DNA from: Chitinophaga pinensis
GTDB lineage: Bacteria > Bacteroidota > Bacteroidia > Chitinophagales > Chitinophagaceae
DNA: 64,000 nt
Direction: 5' to 3'
NCBI RefSeq assembly: GCF_007896845.1
Contig: NZ_VOHS01000003.1
Coordinates: forward strand, 62,001-126,000
The position numbers and the translations under genes are program-made. Positions within the stretch are counted from its first letter, which is position 1. The number at the start of each line of letters is the position of its first letter. Shown in pieces: positions 17,461 to 26,776 of this stretch. A model generated the notes under the pieces. That model saw nothing but the letters and a program-made list of their open reading frames with translations, was not told the DNA's origin and ran no database searches.

Positions 17461-18090
17461 TTATTTTTCCTTTAGCAGCCGGTCGATGTCAACGATCATT
17501 TTGTCTACATCACTTTTTTTCGTGCCTTCATACAGCCCTCTTACGCGGGCCTCGCCGTCCACTAATGCAAACCATTGGGTGTGTACGAAGTCTTCATCAC
17601 CGGTGAATGTACCATTGTCAACCATATAACCGGCTCTGGCCAGTTTATAGAGTTCTTTCTTGCTACCGGTCAGGAACCACCAGTTGCTGGGGTCAGCACC
17701 GTGTTCTTCTGCATACTTTTTCAATACAGGAATGCTGTCAGTTTCCGGATCTACGGTATGAGATAATATACGGAAGCGGGGTTCATCTTTATAGGCTGCG
17801 TAGACTTTCGTCATGTTTGCGTTCATCTTCGGGCAGATGTTGGTGCAGGTAGTAAAGAAAAACTCCGATACATATACTTTCCCTTCAACGTCTTTACTGG
17901 TGATTGTTTTTCCTGCCTGATTGACAAAAGAGAAACCGCCGATGGTATGGCCGTTGGTACCGAGTATGGGTAATTTCTCTTCTCCGAAGAAGCTGCCTTT
18001 CTCACCTTTGATCACATAACCGGAGTAACCGAGGAAGGCAATTGATAAAAGGACAAAAAATATAATATAGAACACATTCTTTTTAGACAT
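17461..18090 (-). CDS. SCO family copper chaperone, membrane anchored
   Basis: 209 aa. An N-terminal helix (residues 6-26) anchors a periplasmic thioredoxin fold. The copper/redox motif is FFTTCTNICPKM with Cys82 and Cys86 (CxxxC). The conserved histidine lies in FVHTQWFALVD near residue 170. SCO proteins deliver copper to the CuA site of oxidase subunit II or act as thiol reductants. A second SCO is encoded in the oxidase locus (34593-35279), so the two may be specialised. First gene of a two-gene unit with fur. Confidence 0.93.
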   Translation of the reverse strand: MSKKNVFYIIFFVLLSIAFLGYSGYVIKGEKGSFFGEEKLPILGTNGHTIGGFSFVNQAGKTITSKDVEGKVYVSEFFFTTCTNICPKMNANMTKVYAAYKDEPRFRILSHTVDPETDSIPVLKKYAEEHGADPSNWWFLTGSKKELYKLARAGYMVDNGTFTGDEDFVHTQWFALVDGEARVRGLYEGTKKSDVDKMIVDIDRLLKEK

Positions 18091-18111
18091 AATGCCAGTC
18101 GTTTTACATCA

Positions 18112-18119
18112 CAAAGGTA
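18112..18119 (-). promoter_or_regulatory. candidate -7 box for SCO-fur unit
   Basis: On the minus strand TACCTTTG fits TAnnTTTG, 21 nt before the SCO start. No clear -33 TTTG was found at the usual distance. Confidence 0.45.
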
Positions 18120-18216
18120 GCACACAATTAGCTAAATACACTTAGGCACCCTGCTGGCAGGCGGGTGGCGGAAGAATAAGGGGTGATATCCGGAAAGTAT
18201 TGCTGCTGGCGGATTA

Positions 18217-18879
18217 CTATAGGCGTAATCCTATTTTGATGCCAAGGTGCAGGCTGGGCAGTACACTGATGAGGCGTCCATCTCTGGAATCGGCTACACC
18301 ATTGTTGTCGTAAAAGTTGTTATAGTCGTAGACTTTTGCGCGAACGCCGAGACCAATGTAGGGGTCTATAATGAATCTGTCTCTTGTGATCTGGCGGCCC
18401 AGCAGGAACTGGACGGCATAGACGTCTTTATCGCCGGTATTTTCATACTCGGTACCCCGGATATTAATTTTTTCATTGGGGTAGAACACCTTCTTATATA
18501 GAAGGACTGGCTGGAAGTAGGTACCCTGGGCACGGGAGATGTCATCTTTCTGGGTGACGAGGTACCAGCGAAGGCTGGCACTGAAACCGAGGCCTCTCCC
18601 ATCGACGAATTGCTCGGTGCTGATATCTGGTTTTTTCTGACCGATATCTATTTTCCTCGCGAGGATGTAATCGGGGTAGTCTGTGTAAATACCGGCGATA
18701 CCCAGTTCAAGACTCAGCCGTTGGGTCAGTTCCTGTTCGACGGTGAATTCCAGCTGATTGATCAACCGGGCGGGATTTACCTTAATATAGGTAGACCGGC
18801 GAAAGGGCGTTTTGTCCTGGGCATAGAGGGACATTCCACTCAGGCATAACAGGCAAATAACAAGCAGTGGTTGTTTCAT
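18217..18879 (-). CDS. predicted outer-membrane beta-barrel protein, unknown
   Basis: 220 aa with signal peptide MKQPLLVICLLCLSGMSLYAQ. The mature part alternates hydrophobic and polar residues in strand-like blocks (LEFTVEQELTQRLSLELGIAGIY, GLGFSASLRWYL, YAVQFLLGRQI) and ends LHLGIKIGLRL, consistent with a small 8-10-strand barrel. I cannot assign a named family; DUF3575-like barrels are similar in layout. The gene lies between SCO-fur and purN with 80-125 nt gaps and no obvious functional link. Confidence 0.75.
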   Translation of the reverse strand: MKQPLLVICLLCLSGMSLYAQDKTPFRRSTYIKVNPARLINQLEFTVEQELTQRLSLELGIAGIYTDYPDYILARKIDIGQKKPDISTEQFVDGRGLGFSASLRWYLVTQKDDISRAQGTYFQPVLLYKKVFYPNEKINIRGTEYENTGDKDVYAVQFLLGRQITRDRFIIDPYIGLGVRAKVYDYNNFYDNNGVADSRDGRLISVLPSLHLGIKIGLRL

Positions 18880-18958
18880 ATAGTTGTCTGCATTTGACGG
18901 CGGCCGTCAGCAATTGTAGGTTCAGAAGGGTGCCTACAGCTGAGCTGAAAGCCCGTGA

Positions 18959-19525
18959 TTATGAGGTCAATAATCGTTCCACAATTAGAGGATACCATTG
19001 ATGTTCAAGCAGGTGAATTTTAGCTGCGAGGGTCTCGGGGGTATCTTCCGGGGTGATTGTACAACGTTCCTGTAGGATTGTTGCGCCATCATCATATTTT
19101 TCGTTGACGAAGTGGATGGTGATGCCACTTTCTGTTTCTTTTGCCAGGATCACTGCTTCGTGTACGAAGTTGCCATACATGCCTTTACCACCATATTTAG
19201 GTAAGAGGGCCGGGTGGATATTAATAATACGGTCCGGAAATGCCTGTACCAGATTAGCTGGTACTTTCCAAAGGAAACCTGCCAATACAACGAGGTCCGT
19301 GGAGGCGTCCTTTAATACCTTTATATAATGGTCCGTACGGAAAAAGGCGTCTTTTTCGATCAGTACGGAGGGGATACCTTCTTTTTCGGCGATCTTCAGC
19401 ACGCCGGCTTCCGGTTTGTTACAAAGTATCATAACGACCCTTGCAATGGATGAGTTCCGGAAATGATCAATAATTTTTTGTGCGTTACTACCTGCTCCCG
19501 AGGCGAAGATGGCTATATTTTTCAA
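18959..19525 (-). CDS. purN: phosphoribosylglycinamide formyltransferase
   Basis: Third step of purine synthesis: formyl transfer from 10-formyl-THF to GAR. 188 aa, full length. The N-terminal IAIFASGAGSNAQKII is the phosphate-binding loop. The catalytic triad residues are Asn102 and His104 in NIHPALLPKYGG and Asp146 in EKYDDGATI. There are no other pur genes nearby. A minus-strand TACTTTTG box at 19554-19561 is a plausible promoter. Confidence 0.96.
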   Translation of the reverse strand: MKNIAIFASGAGSNAQKIIDHFRNSSIARVVMILCNKPEAGVLKIAEKEGIPSVLIEKDAFFRTDHYIKVLKDASTDLVVLAGFLWKVPANLVQAFPDRIINIHPALLPKYGGKGMYGNFVHEAVILAKETESGITIHFVNEKYDDGATILQERCTITPEDTPETLAAKIHLLEHQWYPLIVERLLTS

Positions 19526-19553
19526 AGTGTGTATGTTAAATTATAAGACGGCG

Positions 19554-19561
19554 CAAAAGTA
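19554..19561 (-). promoter_or_regulatory. candidate -7 box for purN
   Basis: Minus-strand TACTTTTG fits TAnnTTTG, 29 nt upstream of the purN start. No matching -33 box was recognised. Confidence 0.4.
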
Positions 19562-19854
19562 ACTAATTGGTCTTATTTATAGAGAGGTTTGAACATTCCG
19601 GGTGCCGGGAGGGTTATAAATGGAACCTGATAAGCACAAGGAAGTTAAGAAAACAACAGTCCAGACAAAAATAATACCATTCAAAAGGACACACCATTAT
19701 ATATATAACCAGAACGATGAAGACTGCAAGAGTTTGTCTGGAATCATGACTTTTATCATGTTTTTTCTCATGCGAAAAGCATTGATCAATACGAGCTTTA
19801 GCAGAATATATATAGGGAAAAGGAATCAGTGAAGCAAGTAAGAATTTTTTATAA

Positions 19855-19890
19855 TTGTTGATAAATTGTCAACATTGTGTCTTATTTTTG
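19855..19890 (+). promoter_or_regulatory. candidate promoter of the act-cox operon
   Basis: TTGTTG (19855-19860) and TATTTTTG (19883-19890) resemble -33 and -7 boxes with a 22-nt spacer. A leader of about 65 nt would precede actA. The rest of 19526-19961 holds no supported gene. Confidence 0.5.
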
Positions 19891-19961
19891 TGAGCACTTT
19901 TAAAGAAACTTAAGGTCAAATCTAAACTAAATAGGCTGTGTATCGTCGTGTTTCCATTCTT

Positions 19962-21206
19962 ATGCGCAAGCATTTTGTGAGTGTTCTTGTCCTATGCGTT
20001 GCAATGATCGCGTCCTTATCAGTAAGGGCAGCAGATCCAGGCAAGGGTAAAACATTGTTTCAGCAGAATTGCGCCAGCTGCCATAATGTTCACAAACAAG
20101 TTACTGGTCCTGCACTGAAGGGTGTGGAAGAACGTTGGTCCGATAAGAAATTATTGCACCAATGGATTCATAATTCATCTTCTGTAGTGGCTTCAGGTGA
20201 TGCTTATGCTGTTAAACTCTTTAATGATTTTAATAAGCAGGTAATGCCTGGTTTCCCATCATTTACAGATGCTGATATTGATGACATCCTGGCTTACATC
20301 GCTGATGAAAGTACCAAAGTTGTTGGTGGTCCTGGTGGTAAACCTGGTGATAAGCCAGTTGCTGAGGCAGATGGTGGTAACAACAGCCTGCTGTTCGGTA
20401 TCATTACGCTGATCCTCGCTATCGTAGCGCTGATCCTGATGCAGATCAACAGTAACCTGAACAAACTTGCTGGTGATAAGGACGGTGTACCTACTCCGGA
20501 TCCGGTTCCTTTCTACAAGAACAAAGCTTACATCGCTCTGGTGATCCTGCTGCTGTTCATCGTAGGTGGTTACTATACAATTAACGGTGCGATCGGCCTG
20601 GGTCGTCAAAAAGACTACATGCCAGAGCAACCGATCTTCTACTCTCACAAAGTTCACGCGGGTGTTAACCAGATCAACTGTCTGTATTGTCACGCGGGTG
20701 CTGAGAAGAGTAAGCATGCTATGATTCCTTCTGAGAACATCTGTATGAACTGTCACAAGACTATCAGTGAATATGGTGGTGCTGACCTGTACACTGCAGA
20801 GGGTAAGAAGGTAAATGGTACTGCAGAAATCCAGAAATTATACGATCATGTTGGTTGGGATAAGAAAGCACAGGCTTACACTAAACCTGGCAAACCAATC
20901 CAGTGGACCAAAATCCATAACCTGCCTGATCACGTTTACTTCAACCACTCTCAACACGTAGTAGCTGGTAAACAACAGTGTCAGACCTGTCACGGTGCGA
21001 TCACTGAGATGGACGAAGTTCATCAGTTTGCTGAGCTGTCAATGGGCTGGTGCGTAAACTGTCACCGTACAACTAAAGTGCAGTTCGCAGATAATAAATA
21101 TTACAGCATTTTTGAACAGTTCCACCAGCAGGTGAAAGAAGGCAAGATCGACAGCGTAACCGTTGAGATGGTAGGTGGTACTGAATGTCAGAAATGTCAC
21201 TATTAA
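19962..21206 (+). CDS. actA: ACIII subunit ActA, six-haem cytochrome c
   Basis: Multihaem subunit of alternative complex III, the menaquinol:cytochrome oxidoreductase of Bacteroidota. ATG at 19962 (MRKHFVSVLVLCVAMIASLSVRA) starts a good signal peptide; GTG at 19938 spoils it. The 414-aa protein has a monohaem domain first (CASCH at 37-41, likely Met ligand in VMPGFPSF), two membrane helices (about 140-162 and 187-208), then five more haem motifs CLYCH, CMNCH, CQTCH, CVNCH and CQKCH; the last ends the protein. Classical ActA is described as a pentahaem protein, so the N-terminal monohaem domain is an addition or fusion. First gene of the locus. Confidence 0.94.
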   Translation: MRKHFVSVLVLCVAMIASLSVRAADPGKGKTLFQQNCASCHNVHKQVTGPALKGVEERWSDKKLLHQWIHNSSSVVASGDAYAVKLFNDFNKQVMPGFPSFTDADIDDILAYIADESTKVVGGPGGKPGDKPVAEADGGNNSLLFGIITLILAIVALILMQINSNLNKLAGDKDGVPTPDPVPFYKNKAYIALVILLLFIVGGYYTINGAIGLGRQKDYMPEQPIFYSHKVHAGVNQINCLYCHAGAEKSKHAMIPSENICMNCHKTISEYGGADLYTAEGKKVNGTAEIQKLYDHVGWDKKAQAYTKPGKPIQWTKIHNLPDHVYFNHSQHVVAGKQQCQTCHGAITEMDEVHQFAELSMGWCVNCHRTTKVQFADNKYYSIFEQFHQQVKEGKIDSVTVEMVGGTECQKCHY

Positions 21207-21342
21207 TATAGAGGAAGCAAATCGGGTGAAGGAAGCTTAGGGGATTGTTAGCGAATGTAAATCGTTATGCCGGCATGCTGTACTTCAACGAGGGGTTTCA
21301 AAGTTCTAAAACATATATCCGTAACTCGTTAGTATAAATAAC

Positions 21343-24300
21343 ATGGAGCAAAAAAAGTATTGGAAAGGCTTGGAGGAGTTGCACAATACCAAGGAACATC
21401 AGGAGATTGTGAATAACGAATTTAGAGAGGATCTGCCTTTTGAGGAGAGTGAAAGCCTGTTGAATGCTACTACACCCCGCAGGGATTTCCTGAAATACCT
21501 GGGGTTCACTACCGCAGCTGCTACAATTGCGGCTAGTTGCGAAACGCCTGTTAAGAAAGCAATACCATACGTAAATAAGCCGGAAGAAATCACTCCCGGT
21601 GTACCTAACTATTACGCTTCCACTTACGCTGTAGACGGAGAATATCTGCCTATAGTTGTTAAGACCCGTGAAGGCCGTCCGATCAAAGTTGATGGTAACG
21701 ATCTGTCATCTGTAACCGGTACTGCTTCCACAGCAAGAGTACAGGGTTCTGTTCTGAGCCTGTACGATGCAGCTCGTCTGCGTTTCCCTACCATCAACGG
21801 TGCGGAAACAACATGGGCAGAGCTGGACAAACAGGTAGGTGCTGCACTGGCTGGTCTGGGCGGTGCTCCTATCGTGTTACTGACCTCTACTATTATCAGT
21901 CCTTCTACTAAGAAAGTTATTGCAGGTTTCCAGGCGAAATATCCTGGTTTCCGTCATGTAACATATGATGCAGTGTCCTACTCAGGTATGCTGCTGGCTA
22001 ACGAAGCTTCTTACGGAAAAAGAGCACTTCCTGTGTACCACTTTGAAAATGCTAAGACTATTGTGAGTCTGGATGCAGATTTCCTGGGTACATGGATCAA
22101 CCCTGTAGAGTATTCTAAGGGTTATGGTGTTAACCGTAAGATTGATCAGAAGAAACCGGAAATGAGCAAACATTTCCAGTTTGAGAGTATGATGAGCGTT
22201 ACCGGTGCAAATGCTGACGAAAGATTCACTCACAAGCCTTCTGAACTCGGTGCAGTTGCACTGGCGTTGCTGAGCGCTGTTGGTGGTGCGGTAAGCAAAC
22301 CAGCTATCGCTGACAAACGTCTGGCAGAAGGTATCGAAAAAGCTGCGAAATCACTGAAAGAAAATCAGGGCAAAGCACTGGTAGTAAGTGGTTCCAACGA
22401 TGTAAACGTACAGATCATTGTAAATGCTATCAACAGCCAGATCGGCGCGAATGGTACTACTATCGACTGGAATTCTACCGCTAGCTACCGTCAGGGTATC
22501 GACAGCGAAATGACCCAGCTGGTAAGCGATCTGAATGCAGGTAGCATCGGCGCATTATTCGTATATGGTGTTAACCCGGCTTACGACTACTTTGACTCCG
22601 CGAAATTCGTTTCCGGTGTTAAACAGGCGAAACTGACCGTTACATTCAACGATCGTAAAGACGAAACTTCTGAAATATTCAAATACGCTGCTCCTGCTCA
22701 TCACTTCCTGGAAAGCTGGGGAGATGCAGAAGGCCGTACCGGATACTTCAGCTTTATACAGCCAACTATCGCACCGCTGTTCAAAACACGTGCGTTTGAA
22801 TCTAGCCTGCTGGCATGGAGCGGTAACGCTACATCATGGGAAGATTTCCTGAAAAATGAGTGGATCACTAAACTGGGTAGCCAGGAAGCATGGGATAAAA
22901 TCCTTCAGGATGGTATCATCGAGCCGGCTCAGCCAGCTGCTTTAGGTGGTGCTACTTTCGCCGGCGACGTTGCTGGTGCAGCTGCTAAGATCAACAGTGC
23001 CAAGAAAGGCGGTAAGCTGGAACTGGTATTGTATCAGAAAGTGGCTATCGGTAATGGTAAAGAGGCGAACAACCCATGGTTGCAGGAAATGCCTGACCCG
23101 ATCACCCGTGCTACATGGGATAACTACGCTGTAATCTCCAACACCCTCGCTAAAACGTTCAATACGCAGCTGGGTGATGACTACGAAATCAACAACGACA
23201 GAACTGTACTGAAGATCAAAGCAAACGGTAAGGAAATCGAACTGCCGCTGTTGATCCTGCCTGGTATCCACCCTGAAGTTGTGGCTATCGCAGTTGGTTA
23301 CGGTCGTAATAATAACGCTGGTAAAGCTGCTGCTGGTGTAGGTAAAAATGCCTATCCATTAGTAAGCTTCAACGGCCAGACTTTTGATTATTTCGCTGCT
23401 GATGCTGTGGTTGAAAAAACCGGTGCAGTAGCTCAGGTAGGTGTGACCCAGACGCATAACAGCTATGAAGGTCGTCCTATCGTAAAAGAAACTACCCTTG
23501 AAGAGTTCATCAAGAACCCTAAAGAGGTAAACGAAGACCGCAGAGAACTGGAGCAATTTGGTCCTGATTTCCGTAAAGACGGTACCCTCTATCCGGATGT
23601 TCACCACTATCAGGGTATTAAATGGGGTATGTCTATCGACCTGAACACCTGTTTCGGTTGCGGCGCTTGTACTATTGCATGTCAGGCTGAAAACAACGTA
23701 TCTGTAGTTGGTAAAGAACAGGTGCTGAAAGCACACGAAATGCACTGGCTGCGTATCGACCGCTACTTCGCAGGTGATGAAAACAACCCTGAAGTAGTAT
23801 TCCAGCCGATGCTGTGTCAGCACTGTGATAACGCTCCATGTGAGAACGTTTGTCCGGTAGCAGCTACCAACCACAGCTCTGAAGGTATCAACCAGATGGC
23901 TTACAACCGTTGTATCGGTACCCGTTATTGCGCTAACAACTGTCCGTATAAAGTTCGTCGCTTCAACTGGAGAGACTGGAATGGTGCTGACAGCTTTGAA
24001 AATAACCTGTATGACGTAGCAGGTATGAACGATGATCTGACACGTATGGTACTGAACCCTGATGTAGTGGTTCGTAGCCGTGGTGTAATGGAAAAATGTT
24101 CTTTCTGCGTACAGCGTTTACAGGATGCTAAACTGACTGCTAAGAAAGCTGGTCGTCCGATGAAGGATGGAGAAGCTAAAACAGCTTGTCAGGTTGCATG
24201 TGCTGCTGATGCGATCGTATTCGGTAACATCAACGACAAAGAAAGCCGCATCGCTAAACTGCGTACAGAAGAGCAGACAGAAAGGATGTACTATGTACTG

Positions 24301-24429
24301 GAACAAACCCATACATTACCTTCTATCAACTACCTGGCTAAGATCAGAAACAAAGATGCTGAGCCTAAGTTGAAAGGACATCATGAAGAAGAAGCTCATC
24401 ATGAAGCAGCAGCAAAACACGAAGCGTAA
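21343..24429 (+). CDS. actB: ACIII subunit ActB, iron-sulphur molybdopterin-like protein
   Basis: 1028-aa periplasmic subunit related to molybdopterin oxidoreductases fused to an FeS protein. The N-terminus has a Tat motif (PRRDFLKYLGF, RR at 46-47) followed by IAASC, a possible lipobox with Cys66, so Tat export plus lipid anchoring is likely. Residues about 75-740 are the B1 domain, which in ACIII has lost the Mo cofactor. Residues about 765-965 carry four cysteine clusters (CFGCGACTIAC, CQHCDNAPCENVC, CIGTRYCANNC, CSFC...CQVAC), binding [3Fe-4S]/[4Fe-4S] centres. The C-terminus is His/Glu-rich (HHEEEAHHEAAAKHEA). It relays electrons within ACIII. Confidence 0.95.
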   Translation: MEQKKYWKGLEELHNTKEHQEIVNNEFREDLPFEESESLLNATTPRRDFLKYLGFTTAAATIAASCETPVKKAIPYVNKPEEITPGVPNYYASTYAVDGEYLPIVVKTREGRPIKVDGNDLSSVTGTASTARVQGSVLSLYDAARLRFPTINGAETTWAELDKQVGAALAGLGGAPIVLLTSTIISPSTKKVIAGFQAKYPGFRHVTYDAVSYSGMLLANEASYGKRALPVYHFENAKTIVSLDADFLGTWINPVEYSKGYGVNRKIDQKKPEMSKHFQFESMMSVTGANADERFTHKPSELGAVALALLSAVGGAVSKPAIADKRLAEGIEKAAKSLKENQGKALVVSGSNDVNVQIIVNAINSQIGANGTTIDWNSTASYRQGIDSEMTQLVSDLNAGSIGALFVYGVNPAYDYFDSAKFVSGVKQAKLTVTFNDRKDETSEIFKYAAPAHHFLESWGDAEGRTGYFSFIQPTIAPLFKTRAFESSLLAWSGNATSWEDFLKNEWITKLGSQEAWDKILQDGIIEPAQPAALGGATFAGDVAGAAAKINSAKKGGKLELVLYQKVAIGNGKEANNPWLQEMPDPITRATWDNYAVISNTLAKTFNTQLGDDYEINNDRTVLKIKANGKEIELPLLILPGIHPEVVAIAVGYGRNNNAGKAAAGVGKNAYPLVSFNGQTFDYFAADAVVEKTGAVAQVGVTQTHNSYEGRPIVKETTLEEFIKNPKEVNEDRRELEQFGPDFRKDGTLYPDVHHYQGIKWGMSIDLNTCFGCGACTIACQAENNVSVVGKEQVLKAHEMHWLRIDRYFAGDENNPEVVFQPMLCQHCDNAPCENVCPVAATNHSSEGINQMAYNRCIGTRYCANNCPYKVRRFNWRDWNGADSFENNLYDVAGMNDDLTRMVLNPDVVVRSRGVMEKCSFCVQRLQDAKLTAKKAGRPMKDGEAKTACQVACAADAIVFGNINDKESRIAKLRTEEQTERMYYVLEQTHTLPSINYLAKIRNKDAEPKLKGHHEEEAHHEAAAKHEA

Positions 24430-24548
24430 GCCGGGGTTGAGCTGATTAGATTGAAAGATTAACAGAGAGATAAAGTTTTAAGTTTAGAACAATTAAAGCT
24501 CCTTATTCTGCATCCAGGTGCAGGTTAGGGGTAAAAGCTTAAAGAATT

Positions 24549-26033
24549 ATGCATTTAAAGTACGAATCCACACTAAGAGAACCATTAGTTGATGGGGTGA
24601 AAGATTACCACCAGGTAACAGAAGATATCATCAGCCCGATTGAAGCCAAGCCTGGTAAATTGTGGTATGTTGGCTTTTTCATTTCCCTAATGCTGCTGGC
24701 ATTTGGTGCCTTCTCCGTAACCTGGGAAGTTTACTACGGTACGGGTGTGTGGAACCTGAATAAAACGATCGGTTGGGGTTGGGACATTACCAACTTCGTA
24801 TGGTGGGTAGGTATCGGTCACGCCGGTACACTGATCTCCGCGATCCTCCTCCTCTTCCGTCAAGGCTGGCGTACTGGTGTAAACCGTGCAGCTGAAGCGA
24901 TGACGATCTTCGCGGTAATGTGTGCGGGTCAGTTCCCGATCTTCCACATGGGTCGTGTATGGATGGCTTTCTTTGTACTGCCTTATCCAAATACACGTGG
25001 TCCGCTGTGGGTGAACTTTAACTCTCCCCTCTTATGGGACGTGTTCGCGATCTCTACTTACTTCACAGTATCTCTCCTGTTCTGGTATTCCGGTCTGATC
25101 CCTGACTTCGCAACTGTACGTGACAGGGCTAAAACCAAACTGCGTAAGTTATTATATGGTGTTGCTTCTTTCGGCTGGACAGGTTCTACCAAACACTGGC
25201 AGCGTCACGAGGCACTGTCACTGGTACTGGCGGGTCTGTCTACTCCACTGGTACTTTCCGTACACACCATCGTATCTTTTGACTTTGCTACTTCCGTAAT
25301 CCCTGGTTGGCATACTACCATCTTCCCTCCATACTTCGTGGCGGGTGCGATCTTCTCCGGATTCGCAATGGTACAGACCCTGCTGATCATCGTACGTAAA
25401 ATATTAGGTCTGGAAGACTACATCACCCTGGGCCACATGGAGGCTATGAACAAGGTGATCGTACTGACCGGTTCCGTAGTAGGTTGTGCTTACCTGACTG
25501 AGTTATTCATGGCATGGTACGCAGCAGTTCCTTATGAATTCGATACTTTCTATAAATACCGTGCAGCGGGTCCTCTGGGTTGGTCTTACTGGATCATGAT
25601 GACCTGTAACGTAATCACTCCACAGGTATTCTGGTTCAGCAAAATGAGAAGAAACGTAGCCGTAACCTTTGTGATGTCAATCATCGTAAACATCGGTATG
25701 TGGTTCGAGCGTTTCGTAATCATCTGTACTTCCCTGTATCGTGACTACCTGCCATCCAGCTGGAGCTACTATCGTCCATCATGGCCAGAAGTTGGTTTCT
25801 ACATGGGTACTTTCGGTCTGTTCTTTACCTGTTTCTTCCTGTTCGCCAAGTACTTCCCGGTTATCGCTGTTGCTGAGATCAAGAGTGTACTGAAAACTTC
25901 CGGCGAAAGCTTCAAGAAAGGCATGGAGCAGTATGAGCAGCAATCTGCTGAAGAGTTTGAAGCTGGTTTACACCACGATGATGATCATCATCATGATGCT
26001 CATGGTGCAGTAGCTCATGCTCATCATAACTAA
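24549..26033 (+). CDS. actC: ACIII subunit ActC, NrfD/PsrC-like quinol site
   Basis: 494-aa integral membrane protein with about ten helices of the NrfD/polysulphide-reductase type. In ACIII this subunit forms the menaquinol oxidation site facing ActB. Recognisable blocks are WGWDITNFVWWVGIGHAGTLISAILLLF and FHMGRVWMAFFVLPYPN. The C-terminus is a charged tail ending in a striking run of His/Asp residues (HHDDDHHHDAHGAVAHAHHN) that ordinary NrfD proteins lack. Located 119 nt after actB; homologous to ActF encoded further down. Confidence 0.96.
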   Translation: MHLKYESTLREPLVDGVKDYHQVTEDIISPIEAKPGKLWYVGFFISLMLLAFGAFSVTWEVYYGTGVWNLNKTIGWGWDITNFVWWVGIGHAGTLISAILLLFRQGWRTGVNRAAEAMTIFAVMCAGQFPIFHMGRVWMAFFVLPYPNTRGPLWVNFNSPLLWDVFAISTYFTVSLLFWYSGLIPDFATVRDRAKTKLRKLLYGVASFGWTGSTKHWQRHEALSLVLAGLSTPLVLSVHTIVSFDFATSVIPGWHTTIFPPYFVAGAIFSGFAMVQTLLIIVRKILGLEDYITLGHMEAMNKVIVLTGSVVGCAYLTELFMAWYAAVPYEFDTFYKYRAAGPLGWSYWIMMTCNVITPQVFWFSKMRRNVAVTFVMSIIVNIGMWFERFVIICTSLYRDYLPSSWSYYRPSWPEVGFYMGTFGLFFTCFFLFAKYFPVIAVAEIKSVLKTSGESFKKGMEQYEQQSAEEFEAGLHHDDDHHHDAHGAVAHAHHN

Positions 26034-26105
26034 TCTATGACGGGGACATCCCCGGATAAGTAAAGAATCGGATTTCGTTTTTTAGACTAAGAATTTTTTA
26101 AACAT

Positions 26106-26699
26106 ATGGCGGTTAAAAATTTTGTTGTAGCAAGTTTTAGTGATGAGGCGGTATTGTTTCCGGCAGTGAAAAAAGTAAGAACTGCGGGTTACAAGTTACA
26201 CGATGTGTACACACCATTTCCGGTGCATGGTCTGGACCATGCAATGGGTCTGCGCGAAACCAGCCTGCACACTGCCGGCTTCATATACGGTATCACCGGT
26301 ACTACTACGGCATTATCCTGCATGAGCTGGGTATTTAACTCTGACTGGCCTATGAATATAGGTGGTAAGCCACACTTCCCGCTGCCAGCGTTCATTCCTA
26401 TCACTTTCGAGTTGACGGTATTGTTCTCTGCAGTAGGTATGGTGCTCACATTCTGCTACCTGTGTCAGCTGGCTCCTTTCGTAAAGAAACATATCTTCAA
26501 TCCACGTCAGACGGACGATAAGTTTGTAATGGCGATTGAAGTAACTGCTAAAACTAACGCTGAAGAACTGAAAAGGTTCCTGGCAGGTGTAGGCGGTGAG
26601 GATGTGAACGAACAGCGTGTAGAATCAGGTTGGTGGTTCGGTCGTTTTGACCGCGAAGACCGCCTGTTTGAGACAAAAGTTGAGGCTGTAAACGCATAA
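26106..26699 (+). CDS. actD: ACIII subunit ActD (DUF3341)
   Basis: 197 aa with two central membrane helices (about 60-80 and 98-120) and soluble ends. This is the DUF3341 family, always found as ActD in ACIII. N-terminal VKNFVVASFSDEAVLFPAVKKVRTAGYKLHDVYTPFPVHGLDHAMGL is diagnostic in its YTPFPVHGLD stretch. It supports assembly and the quinone-site region of the complex and has no cofactor. A small GC-rich hairpin (CGGGGA/TCCCCG, 26041-26054) sits in the spacer before it. Confidence 0.94.
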   Translation: MAVKNFVVASFSDEAVLFPAVKKVRTAGYKLHDVYTPFPVHGLDHAMGLRETSLHTAGFIYGITGTTTALSCMSWVFNSDWPMNIGGKPHFPLPAFIPITFELTVLFSAVGMVLTFCYLCQLAPFVKKHIFNPRQTDDKFVMAIEVTAKTNAEELKRFLAGVGGEDVNEQRVESGWWFGRFDREDRLFETKVEAVNA

Positions 26700-26776
26700 A
26701 CAGAATTTAAAACTTTCCGGAGGACTTATTCCCCGGGAGGAGCACACAGAACATAAGCTTGAATTATAATAAACAG

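Noticed and set aside
19620..19832. 70-codon plus-strand frame upstream of actA
   Set aside because: Basic, low-similarity sequence with no recognisable domain in an AT-rich spacer; overlaps the promoter region and lacks support.
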